Positions 35,190 to 46,385 of a stretch of 64,000 nucleotides of DNA are shown here, piece after piece. The notes below the pieces were generated by a model. It worked only from the letters and a program-made list of their open reading frames with translations. It was not told the DNA's origin and did no database searches. Position numbers and translations under genes: made by a program. The stretch spans positions 99,603,001-99,667,000 of the forward strand of contig CM074856.1 of the NCBI GenBank assembly GCA_037501455.1. Direction: 5' to 3'. How positions within the stretch are numbered: the first letter of the stretch is position 1; each line of letters begins with the position of its first letter. The stretch is from Lantana camara. Lineage: Eukaryota > Streptophyta > Magnoliopsida > Lamiales > Verbenaceae.

Positions 35190-37004
35190 TGTAACGCCCC
35201 AGTTTTTCAGTTAAAATAATGTGGCGTGTTTGTTTATAAATTGGGCAATTTAATTATTTAATTATATGATTAATTGTTTATAAACGTTTATATTTGTTTT
35301 AAACTATAGACTGTTATTTTAATTTAATTCATTTTATTTCAACTTGATATTTAGTGTTTAATTTCTTAATTAATGTTTCATGTTACCTTAACTATTTCAG
35401 TAATTTCGTTAATTAATTTCAACATGTTATTAGTTGGTTTTAATTTAATTAAAATGAAATTTAAGTTTTAGTAATTAATTTATAACGTTATAAATTCATT
35501 CATGCGCATGAGTGTTCTATTTGTACCTCGTTCTTATATGTAATGATGTCGGATTGGTATGGAAATTTAGTATGTCTTAAATATGTGTGTTATGAACATG
35601 CCTATATGCTCGGATTATGTTTTCGGATTCATTTGACGTGTTAACGAATTTAATTTTGATTGTGGAACCAAATCGGGGGCTAACGAGCAATTAGCGCACC
35701 CTTGGTTCCGTACGTGATATCTTGAGCTTGGGAATTCGGATTCAAATTCCGTCACCTCCGTTGCCTTCGTATCGACAATTCGGAGACAATGGAACAAGCC
35801 CCATATCTTTTTTAAATCATTAAGACCTTCGAAATCCAACCGTAACGGACAACTCGTGCAAGAAGAGCTCCTTTTGTTGACTAGTCTTCATGGTGGGACC
35901 CTTTTTACTCAACCTAACCTAACCAAAGCTTAACCATGACTTGTGTACCTTGAGTTAACCCTTTCTCCTCCCTTTTAGCAGCAAAAACCGATCCAAACTT
36001 GCCCCTTTTCAGCTGGAACTGATCGAGAGAGAAAGAGAGAAGAAAGGAGAGAAAACCCTTGGCCATTCTTGTGATTTTGAGCTCAAATCACCTCCCTTCT
36101 TCTTCTAATCTTCAAGGTATGAATATTTATGTCTCCTCTACTCTATTATGCTTGATTTCATCTACTTACATCATGATTTGGATCAGATTTGATTAGGGTT
36201 TGGGTGATGAGTTTGGTATGAACTTTTAGGGATTTTTGCTCTTGTGACCTATTTGCTTGTGTAGCTGATTTTCTTGCTTATACATGATCATATGAACTTT
36301 TTTATTGACCTATTTCTTTCCTAACTGATAGTATATGATATTAGGAGGATTTTATCTCTTGACCCTTTGATGAAATTATGAGATATGGAGCTCCAAACTT
36401 GATGATCAAACTGCTTCCCCTGTTTTTCGAACTGCAGCTGTTCATTTTGCTTTGTTGCTTGACCAAATGATCTCCTTTTCATGTGAATTTGAATGGATCT
36501 CATTTACACTCATTTCTCTATATGTTAACATTCATGTTTCAAGTATTTGGATCCATTTTAAGCCTCAAAACCGAAAGACATGGCCTGCTCTTATGCATGA
36601 TCTATGAGAGACTCGTTGCTGTTGCAATTGTGTGGTTGTTGGTCACCCTAATGTGCTTTAAATTGTGCCATTTTGCATATATATGATGTGTATTAGTTTT
36701 TTAGTATGTTAACATGCATTCCCCAAAGTTTCAGATCCAAATTCAACCCCTAAGTACTTGATCATGGCTGATTGAAACAATAGAGCTCTTATGTGCGATT
36801 TTGGCGACCCAGTTTCGTTGCATGATTTAGATAATCATAATGTGTGATTTAGCCTTTGTACTCTAAACCAAATATGTTACTTACATGCTAAATATGTTGT
36901 ATATTAAGTTTCATAACATTTGGAGTTGATTTGGTATGCTTTTGGATTGATTTGGTATGGGATCAGTTTTGCCGGTAAAACTTTGTGAACGGTTAAGTTC
37001 TGTA

Positions 37005-37135
37005 CCGTGACACCCCCGTGTCTCATTTACACTTAAGTGTGAGACACGGGTGTGTCACACCTTCTGAGAAGGTCTTTACTGAGCCACGGTCGTGGCTCAG
37101 TTTAGCTAAGGAGGGTGACACCCCTGTGTCCGTTC
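37005..37135 (+). other. GC-rich hairpin cluster in LTR D1
   Basis: It includes TGAGCCACG/CGTGGCTCA (37080-37099), ACACTTAAGTGT, CCTTCTGAGAAGG and GACAC..GTGTC stems. The copy in D2 lies at about 44195-44320. Confidence 0.62.
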
Positions 37136-37697
37136 CCCTGCGAAGTCCTTGTTGCTTCCTTTTCGGTTTTTGATTTGTTTCACCTCTTGAATGACTTTAT
37201 CTCCTTTTGTGTTGAACTATGAACTTGTTTTGATATATGTTGGGAGCATTGTGCTGTAATTTCATGGCATTTGGATGAGTTGTAGACATGCTTTTGCTTA
37301 ATGCCGTTTATGTGTGTGTATATGTCGTTTATGAATCGCGTAACTCATTTTCTATATCATATGATTCCTTCTTGTTGTCAAACCTTGGAAATATGCTATC
37401 TTATGTAATATGAAGTATGTGGTAGCATTATGGGAGAGCTTGAATATGTTCTATGCTCCTATTTGAATTCTTGAATTAATTTGATTGGAGATATGAATTG
37501 ATGAATTTGAATGAAAATGAATGAATGAGTGAATGACTTGGTTATACGATTTAAATGCCTTAATAGTGCACATGAACACTTTCATGACATAATATCATCT
37601 TTGTGCATTCATATCATGCTTGAGCATTGCCGTGCGTCATATGTGGTTCATTCAGAGTCTTGAGTCTCACGAACACGTCATGTTGTCTTTTGTACAG

Positions 37698-37770
37698 TTT
37701 ATCTCCAGGGTGGAGAGATCTTGATCCTTCGGGCACTTGGTAACTCGTTCCTTGTATCGTCACAGTTCAG
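37698..37770 (+). other. Predicted 73-nt internal exon in LTR D1
   Basis: It is preceded by TTGTCTTTTGTACAG and followed by GTGAGGGTGG after GTTCAG. The D2 copy (44886-44958) has the same length and borders. Confidence 0.57.
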
Positions 37771-39206
37771 GTGAGGGTGGTTTGTTTTAGCTATGTAACA
37801 AACCCTACAACCCTTATGTGAAAAGCTTTGGCCAAAACCTTATGATTATATATATATGGTTTTTAAATGAAGTTATCAAGTAAATTCTTCTGAATTATAC
37901 GTATGAGCGTATATAAGCTTCTAACTGGTTTTGTAATGAGGCTATGCTCCAAACCGTGTGTCTTCATGCTAGCTACGGATTAGGATGACACGGAGAGGTA
38001 CGTATATAGCATATGCCGAGTTACACGGTAAAGTATGATTTCTTATAGTATGTATCCTATGTATGTATTGATATATTTTGGCGAGATCATGTTATGTATG
38101 TTATGATTGCACGGGCCCCGGGACTTAGTATATGTGGCTAACCGAGGAAGCAAGGGCTGACGTGGATCCCATATACTAGTTCCAACTTACGGCGAAACGG
38201 ACTTCGTCAAGGGAGGTTCTTGACGGGGAAACGCTAACCGGGCTTTGAGGCCTCATGAACCTCATTGCCACATTGATATGTTAGGTGGCCGGGTCTTGCA
38301 AGCCCGTCCACCACCCGGAGGAAGAAGGTTGGTTATGATTTATGATTATGCTTATGAATATGTTTATGATATGATTATGCACCGTGCGGGAAAGCCGGGA
38401 CACGGATTGCCCAAACCAATATATTTATGATATGATTTATGATCTGCGTGTATTATGATATATTGCATGATCGCCTAATCAACATATTAATGATATTTAT
38501 CGTACACGGTCGGAGTTTGGTTGGAGATTGTGCACGCTCACTCGCCGAGCGTTATGTTTATGTATGATTTATGAATGTAATGAATTAATATGATTAGTCA
38601 TAAAATCCGAGTATTGATTAATCATTCTCTGGCCCTTTTTGGGAACTAATTCCAAATAAAACCTTGTTCGGAATTTATGACTTGCATGTGCTTGTTTTTA
38701 TATATATATATATCGCTCCTGCTCACTCAGTCTTCTAGAGACTGACCCTCTCCCTCCCCAACACTTTAGTGTGCAGGTTTGGCTTTGGAGTTTCGAGCTA
38801 GGCGGAGTTTTATTGAGTTTGAGTTGGTCGAGTTAGGTTAGGAGAGTCTCTGCACTCACGTATGTATTGGAATTATGTATGATTCGTTTCTGTTATATCA
38901 TGAACCTGAATATTTATCTAATTGTTAATGAATTGTTTTTACTGGGTTTTGTTATGTTTTAAAAGAGGCCTGAAGAGCCCAAACTCTGTTCATGGTTTGT
39001 ATGTTTGTACTTTGGCTTTACGTTGCATTATATTTTGTGGATTGGTTATCATTGCAGGGTCTGGTTCCGCCTAGCTTAGGAAAGTTTTATGTTTGTCTCT
39101 CGTTCGCTATGGTTTGATATGGGTGCGGATTAGCTGTTTCGTTACTCATGTTGAGCCATAATGCGGGGGATGTGGTGCCTCATGTGCGGGGTGCTACATC
39201 CTTAAG

Positions 39207-39219
39207 TGCTATCAAAGCC
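39207..39219 (+). other. Degenerate primer-binding site of element D
   Basis: TGCTATCAAAGCC differs at two positions from the tRNA-iMet complement TGGTATCAGAGCC and starts 8 nt after the LTR end. Confidence 0.8.
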
Positions 39220-40436
39220 AGGTTGCAAAACCTGTGTTCTTGAGTCGTGTTTAAGTCAGTTAGGTCGCACGGCATAGGAACAACTTGTTAATATGTACAT
39301 TGCATCGATTTGGCATGAATATTTGATACTAATTGTTGGGAATTGCGTAATACATGTATACAATCTACGCTCTCATTTAGTTGTTTTAAATGTTGCAATT
39401 TGCATTCTATGTGCATTGATTCATTTAACTACGTGCCATAAGCATACGTTAATCTTCATGCATCCATATTTGAGTTGATCTTTCTTATATAGGCTACTAT
39501 CATGCAAACAAAGCTACAATTCACACCAACTACAATTGACAGAGTAACTTGAAGGCTGAGTGTTCAAATTCCGCGCCTTGCACAATGGAACTACCTATCA
39601 TGGCTCGTATCATGGGAGGAAGCTTGGATCACGGGAAGGTTCATCAATCATGCCCTACCTACAAACCTTGAAGGTTCTCAACATACAAGAATTGCAAAGA
39701 CTCAAGTTTTAACTTGAGGGATGTGTGAGATAATGAGAGGGGTGTGGAACTCTTCACCACGCCGATTTTGAAGACACTTAATACAAGATTAAATGCTCCA
39801 AGGTTCACCGTTGAAGCTCCGAGTTTGGAATGGTTGAGTGATTGGAAGCCCAAATTGGGAAGCTTCAAGGGATCGGACACAAGATGTGTTAAAAAGGTTC
39901 GACTCAACTCAGATGCAAGGATTGGGAGCCGTTAACCATAAAGCTTACTATGAGGTCAAATATGGAAGCTCACTTGATGCGAATATAAGCGTGGGACAAC
40001 AAATGGACGCAAGGCAAAGAGACTTATGAGCATCGAGGGATACAAATTACGTCGTCTTCTTGGAACCTTGGAACATGGAGACATCAAGAAGCAAGCAAGA
40101 ATGGAAAGCGTTATCATGGGTGAATTATGCGCGTAGATCGGAAACAAAGGATAAGCTAAAGGAACTTTAACCGGAGAGGACATCAAGATGAAGATTCGGA
40201 CGACCTTTGGAGGTCGATGCTTGGAAGTACGTTGAGGTATAAACTCCATTGACAAAGAAGACCTTGGGTTCAAGAATAGCATGTTCGGGCCATGGGATAC
40301 ACAAATGGATGCAAGAAGATTAGGGAGATTCGAAAACCATGGAAAGCTAAGGAATTATCAACGTCTCCAAAGAAAATTTTAATTACGGGGATGAGGAACG
40401 TGTCATCAAACTAAAAGCTTACCACCTCGGTGACAG

Positions 40437-40619
40437 GTTCTGCATATTCATGGCATGAGCATCATGCATCGATTTAAATTAATTGCTTTCTTTATCTATA
40501 TGTACGTTTATGTTTAATTAATATAATTGCTCCAACGTGTTGCATCGTTGCATCTTTAACTGTTACTATGTGCATTGGCATGTTAATCCGACATGCATGG
40601 CTTAGTGTTTAATTGATAG
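40437..40619 (+). other. Predicted 183-nt intron, element D
   Basis: CTCGGTGACAG then GTTCTGC at the 5' border, and TTTAATTGATAG then GGAAT at the 3' border. It is AT-rich, as plant introns are. Confidence 0.55.
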
Positions 40620-41935
40620 GGAATGGCTCCACTTTGTTCATCAACCGATTCTTCGATCAAGGCTTGCTCGAATCAAGACGAGAAGAATAGTTGGGTTATA
40701 TCTTGGGAGTTCTGGGCATGTAGCTTGGCTAGCACAATCTACACCGAAGAAACTAAGTTGAAGAGTTTTGGAGAAACCTCAATCTCAGAGGCGAAGTAAA
40801 GAATTCAACTAAAACTTCCAAATAAGGGAGCATTGATTAGGAAATAATGTAAATCCTTTTCGATCCTTGAAGGGATTATCTTTAGTTGAAAGAATGGAAA
40901 TACAAGAGGGGATTAAAATTAGTATAGATTTCAAGAAGAGCGAGGAAGAGAAGAGTTAGGGATTAGAAGAAAGTAATTATTGAAGGGTTTGAATTAAACC
41001 TTAGGAGTGAATTAAAGAAGCAGAAGTGGCTCTGCAAAAATTTCATTGAAAGAAGGATTCATGGAGTTTGACAAGTAAGAGCAAAAATTTTAAGTGGGAG
41101 AGCACGACCGAGAGGTGAATTGGAGGTTGGGAGTGGTGCTCGAATGAATATGTTAGGAGTAATGAAGGGGATGCAATTTAAGGAGAATCTGGAAGTCCTA
41201 AGGGTGGTGATTAGGAATGAATAAGACAGCGGTTATGGTTAAGTTGTTAAGAGAGAAGCTACTTATGGAATTCTGCTCTGGAGGTGATGGAATCATAAGA
41301 GAGTTTCTATGAACTTCTAAGTTAGAATTAACAAGGTAAAACCGAATCAAGCTATTATATGAGGGGACGGTGTCGATCAAGATTTAATCAATAAAGTATG
41401 AAGGGGTCCACGACCATATTATCGAGTTATTAGTTATATCAACGGTAATCTAGAAGGAAGCTTAAGTAGGGACCAAATAGAATAGGATGATAATTGGAAG
41501 ATTACTTCAAGCTTCAAGAATCATCAAGAACCTTCTGTCTTCGGTTAAGGAAATATGGGACCAGTTATCGAATATAACATTGAGGGGGGTAAAAGGGAAT
41601 GAACGGACGATAGGAACGGAAGGTGGGAAAAGACTTGTGTTGAGAGAGACTATAAGAATAAACGTCGTAAGGATGGGATCAAATTATCAAGATTGCTCAG
41701 AGTGGTGATCCTCGGGGATATGTTGAGCACCGATTTGGATAAGGATTGAAGAAGTTGGGTAGCAGTACAAGTTAGAAAGGATCTAAGAATATACACCTTA
41801 AAGAATTCATCAATCGCTTCACCGAGGAACCCTGAAGAGGTTCAAGACAAGCTGGGCACTGAGTTACATTCAGGACAGATCATACCTTGGACAACGACAA
41901 TTCACAAATCTGAATTTTTGCAACTACGGTGAACG

Positions 41936-42329
41936 GTACTTATAGCATTCATGATACATGCATCCATGCAAATTTAACCTACATAATTTTTATGTTAGGT
42001 GCTTTGATCTTGTACTGTGTTAAATTACTTGGAATAATTGAAATCAATGTGGACGACATCTATTACTTGTTTTGGGTGCCTTACGTGATTTTAAATTTGG
42101 TTTTGCGTGAGTTGCTTGGGAGTATTGGAGACTTCCTTGTTTTATTTTCGGTTGAGAGACGGGGTGCTCTCTCTTGTTTCTAAGAGACGGGGATTCTCTT
42201 ATTTTTGTTTGAGAGACGGGGTACTCTCTTTGCTTGCGAGAGACGGGGTTCTCTCATTGCTGCTCGAGAGACGGGGCTCTCTCCTTGTTGCTTGTGAGAG
42301 ACGGGGAATCTCTCATTGTTTGTTTTCAG
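41936..42329 (+). other. Predicted 394-nt intron containing a hairpin array, element D
   Basis: CTACGGTGAACG then GTACTTATAG at the 5' border, and GTTTGTTTTCAG then GCGTG at the 3' border. Size and borders match element A. Confidence 0.5.
42154..42315 (+). repeat. Tandem hairpin array, element D (6 units)
   Basis: Units: 42154-42171, 42181-42201 (TAAGAGA/TCTCTTA, 7 bp), 42211-42228, 42238-42255, 42266-42283 and 42295-42315 (TGAGAGA/TCTCTCA). The loops are CGGGG plus one to three bases. Confidence 0.75.
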
Positions 42330-42338
42330 GCGTGTTAT

Positions 42339-42356
42339 GAATCCGAGGATGGATTC
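42339..42356 (+). other. Pre-polypurine stem-loop, element D
   Basis: GAATCCG-AGGA-TGGATTC: the closing G-C pair of A and H is a G-U pair here, so pairing is kept. Confidence 0.68.
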
Positions 42357-42360
42357 TTTT

Positions 42361-42374
42361 TCAGGGGGAGAGAT
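42361..42374 (+). other. Polypurine tract of element D
   Basis: TCAGGGGGAGAGAT directly before the 3' LTR. Confidence 0.9.
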
Positions 42375-45300
42375 TGTAACGCCCCAGTTTTTCAGTTAAA
42401 ATAATGTGGCATGTTTGTTTATAAATTGCGCAATTTAATTATTTAATTATATGATTATTTGTTTATAAACGTTTATATTTGTTTTAAACTATAGACTGTT
42501 GTTATTTTAATTTAATTCATTTTATTTCAACTTGATATTTAGTGTTTAATTTCTTAATTAATGTTTCATGTTACCTTAACTATTTCGGTAATTTCGTTAA
42601 TTAATTTCAACATGTTATTAGTTGGTTTTAATTTAATTAAAATGGAATTTAAGTTTTAGTAATTAATTTATAACGTTATGAATTCATTCATGCGCATGAG
42701 TGTTCTATTTGTACATCGTTCTTATATGTAATGATGTCGGATTGGTATGGAAATTTAGTATGTCATAAATATGTGTGTTATGAACATGCCTATATGCTCG
42801 GATTATGTTTTCGGATTCATTTGACGTGTTAACGAATTTAATTTTGATTGTGGAACCAAATCGGGGGCTAACGAGCAATTAGCGCACCCTTGGTTCCGTA
42901 CGTGATATCTTGAGCTTGGGAATTCGGATTCAAATTCCGTCACCTCCGTTGCCTTTGTATCGACGATTCGGAGACAATGGAACAAGCCCCATATCTTTTT
43001 GAAATCATTAAGACCTTCGAAATCCAACCGTAACGGACAACTCGTGCAAGAAGAGCTCCTTTTGTTGACTAGTCTTCATAGTGGGACCCTTTTTACTCAA
43101 CCTAACCTAACCAAAGCTTAACCATGACTTGTGTACCTTGAGTTAACCCTTTCTCCTCCCTTTTAGCAGCAAAAACCGATCCAAACTTGCCCCTTTTCAG
43201 CTGGAACTGATCGAGAGAGAAAGAGAGAAGAAAGGAGAGAAAACCCTTGGCCATTCTTGTGATTTTGAGCTCAAATCACCTCCCTTCTTCTTCTAATCTT
43301 CAAGGTATGAATATTTATGTCTCCTCTACTCTATTATGCTTGATTTCATCTACTTACATCATGATTTGGATCAGATTTGATTAGGGTTTGGGTGATGAGT
43401 TTGGTATGAACTTTTAGGGATTTTTGCTCTTGTGACCTATTTGCTTGTGTAGCTGATTTTCTTGCTTATACATGATCATATGAACTTTTTTATTGACCTA
43501 TTTCTTTCCTAACTGATAGTATATGATATTAGGAGGATTTTATCTCTTGACCCTTTGATGAAATTATGAGATATGGAGCTCCAAACTTGATGATCAAACT
43601 GCTTCCCCTGTTTTTCGAACTGCAGCTGTTCATTTTGCTTTGTTGCTTGACCAAATGATCTCCTTTTCATGTGAATTTGAATGGATCTCATTTACACTCA
43701 TTTCTCTATATGTTAACATTCATGTTTCAAGTATTTGGATCCATTTTAAGCCTCAAAACCGAAAGACATGGCCTGTTCTTATGCATGATCTATGACAGAC
43801 TCGTTGCTGTTGCAATTGTGTGGTTGTTGGTCACCCTAATGTGCTTTAAATTGTGCCATTTTGCATATATATGATGTGTATTAGTTGTTTAGTCTGTTAG
43901 CATGCATTCCCCAAAGTTTCAGATCCAAATTCAACCCTTAAGTACTTGATCATGGCTGATTGAAACAATAGAGCTCTTATGTGCGATTTTGGCGACCCAA
44001 TTTTGTTGCATGATTTAAATAATCATAATGTGTGATTTAGCCTTTTTACTCTAAATAAAATATGTTCCTTACATGCTAAATATGTTTTATATTAAGTTTC
44101 ATAACATTTGCAGTTGATTTGGTATGCTTTTGGATTGATTTGGTATGGGAATAGTTTTGCCGGTAAAACTTTGTGAACGGTTAAGTTCTGTACCGTGACA
44201 CCCCCGTGTCTCATTTACACTTAAGTGTGAGACACGGGCGTGTCACACCTTCTGGGCAGGTCTGTACTGAGCCATGGTCGTGGCTCAGTTGAGCTAAGGA
44301 GGGTGACACCCCCGTGTCCCTTCCCCTGCGCAGTCCTTTTTGCTTCCTTTTCGGTTTTTGATTTGTTTCACCTCTTGAACGACTTTATCTCCTTTTGTGT
44401 TGAACTATGAACTTGTTTTGTTATATGTTGGGAGCATTGTGCTGTAATTTCATGGCATTTGGATGAGTTGTAGACATGCTTTTGCTTAATGCCGTTTATG
44501 TGTGTTTATATGTCGTTTATGAATCGCGTAACTCATTTTCTATATCATATGATTCCTTCTTGTTGTCAAACCATGGAAATATGCTATCTTATGTAATATG
44601 AAGTATGTGGTAGCATTATGGGAGAGCTTGAATATGTTCTATGCTCCTATTTGAATTCTTGAATTAATTTGATTGGAGATATGAATTGATGAATTTGAAT
44701 GAAAATGAATGAATGAGTGAATGACTTGGTTATACGATTTAAATGCCTTAATAGTGCACATGAACACTTTCATGACATAATATCATCTTTGTGCATTCAT
44801 ATCATGCTTGAGCATTGCCGTGCGTCATATGTGGTTCATTTAGAGTCTTGAGTCTCACGAACACGTCATGTTGTCTTTTGTACAGTTTATCTCCAGGGTG
44901 GAGAGATCTTGATCCTTCGGGCACTTGGTAACTCGTTCCTTGTATCGTCACGGTTCAGGTGAGGGTGGTCTTGTTTTAGCTATGTAACAAACCCTACAAC
45001 CCTTATGTGAAAAGCTTTGGCCAAAACCTTATGATTATATATATATGGTTTTTAAATGAAGTTATCAAGTAAATTCTTCTGAATTATACGTATGAGCGTA
45101 TATAAGCTTCTAAATGGTTTTGTAATGAGGCTATGCTCCAAACCGTGTGTCTTCATGCTAGCTACGGATTAGGATGACACAGAGAGGTACGTATATAGCA
45201 TATGCCGAGTTACACGGTAAAGTATGATTTCTTATAGTATGTATCCTATGTATGTATTGATATGTTTTGGCGAGATCATGTTATGTATGTTATGATTGCA

Positions 45301-46385
45301 CGGGCCCCGGGACTTAGTATATGTGGCTAACCGAGGAAGCAAGGGCTGACGGGGATCCCATATACTAGTTCCAACTTACGGCGAAACGGACTTCGTCAAG
45401 GGAGGTTCTTGACGGGGAAACGCTAACCGGGCTTTGAGGCCTCATGAACCTCATTGCCACATTGATATGTTAGGTGGCCGGGTCTTGTAAGCCCCTCCAC
45501 CACCCGGAGGAAGAAGGTTGGTTATGATTTATGATTATGCTTATGAATATGTTTATGATATGATTATGCACCGTGCGGGAAAGCCGGGACACGGATTGCC
45601 CAAACGAATATAATTATGATATGATTTATGATCTGAGTGTATTATGATATATTGCATGATCGCCTAATCAACATATTAATGATATTTATCGTACGCAGTC
45701 GGAGTTTGGTTGGAGATTGTGCACGCTCACTCGCCGAGCCTTATGTTTATGTATGATTTATGAATGTAATGAATTAATATGATTAGTCATAAAATCCGAG
45801 TATTGATTAATCATTCTCTGGCCCTTTTTGGGAACTAATTCCAAATAAAACCTTGTTCGGAATTTATAACTTGCATGTGCATGTTTTTATATATATATAT
45901 CGCTCCTGCTCACTCAGTCTTCTATAGACTGACCCTCTCCCTCCCCAACACTTTAGTGTGCAGGTTTGGCTTTGGAGTTTCGAGCTAGGCGGAGTTTTGT
46001 TGAGTTTGAGTTGGTCAAGTTAGGTTAGGAGAGTCTCTGCACTCACATATGTATTGGAATTATGTATGATTCGTTTCTGTTATATCATGAACCTGAATAT
46101 TTATGTAATTGTTAATGAATTGCTTTTACTGGGTTTTGTTATGTTTTAAAAGAGGCCTGAAGAGCCCAAACTCTGTTCATGGTTTGTATGTTTGTACTTT
46201 GGCTTTACGTTGCATTATATTTTGTGGATTGGTTATCATTGCAGGGTCTAGTTCCGCCTTGCTTAGGAAAGTTTTATGTTTGTCTCCCGTTCGCTATGGT
46301 TTGATATGGGTGCGGATTAGCTGTTTTGTTACTCATGTTGAGCCATAGTGCGGGGGATGTGGTGCCTCACGTGCGGGGTGCTACA
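42375..46385 (+). repeat. 3' LTR of element D
   Basis: A 4011-bp copy of 35190-39198. Exon 44886-44958, donor GT 43305-43306 and last acceptor AG 45962-45963 are intact. Confidence 0.95.
44886..44958 (+). other. Predicted 73-nt internal exon in LTR D2
   Basis: It has the same borders and length as the D1 copy. Confidence 0.57.

Larger units (their letters stand above)
35190..39198 (+). repeat. 5' LTR of element D
   Basis: It begins TGTAACGCCCCAG and ends GGGGTGCTACA. It has an exon 1 donor (TTCAAG then GTATGAATA, GT 36117-36118), GC hairpin cluster (37005-37135), exon 37698-37770, GGGGCCC helix 38127-38177, AATAAA at 38655-38660, CAGTC stem-loop 38727-38745 and last acceptor AG 38775-38776. 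Confidence 0.95.
39199..42374 (+). other. Non-coding internal domain of element D
   Basis: It holds a mutated primer-binding site, about 1.2 kb without recognisable motifs, predicted intron 1 (40437-40619), a stretch at 40640-41900 without clear signal apart from homology to H, predicted intron 2 (41936-42329) with the hairpin array, the pre-polypurine stem-loop and the purine tract (42361-42374). Open frames such as those at 39659-40282 overlap on both strands and show no family motif. Confidence 0.85.
35190..46385 (+). mobile_element. Complete non-autonomous long-LTR retrotransposon D (LARD-like)
   Basis: This 11.2-kb element has LTRs of 4009 bp (35190-39198) and 4011 bp (42375-46385) and a 3176-bp internal domain without gag or pol motifs. 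The LTRs are alike to around a percent by eye, older than A but still young. The primer-binding site is mutated at two positions, so this copy may no longer prime well. It inserted into the GC hairpin cluster of LTR E. It is homologous to A over the LTRs and internal domain. Confidence 0.93.
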
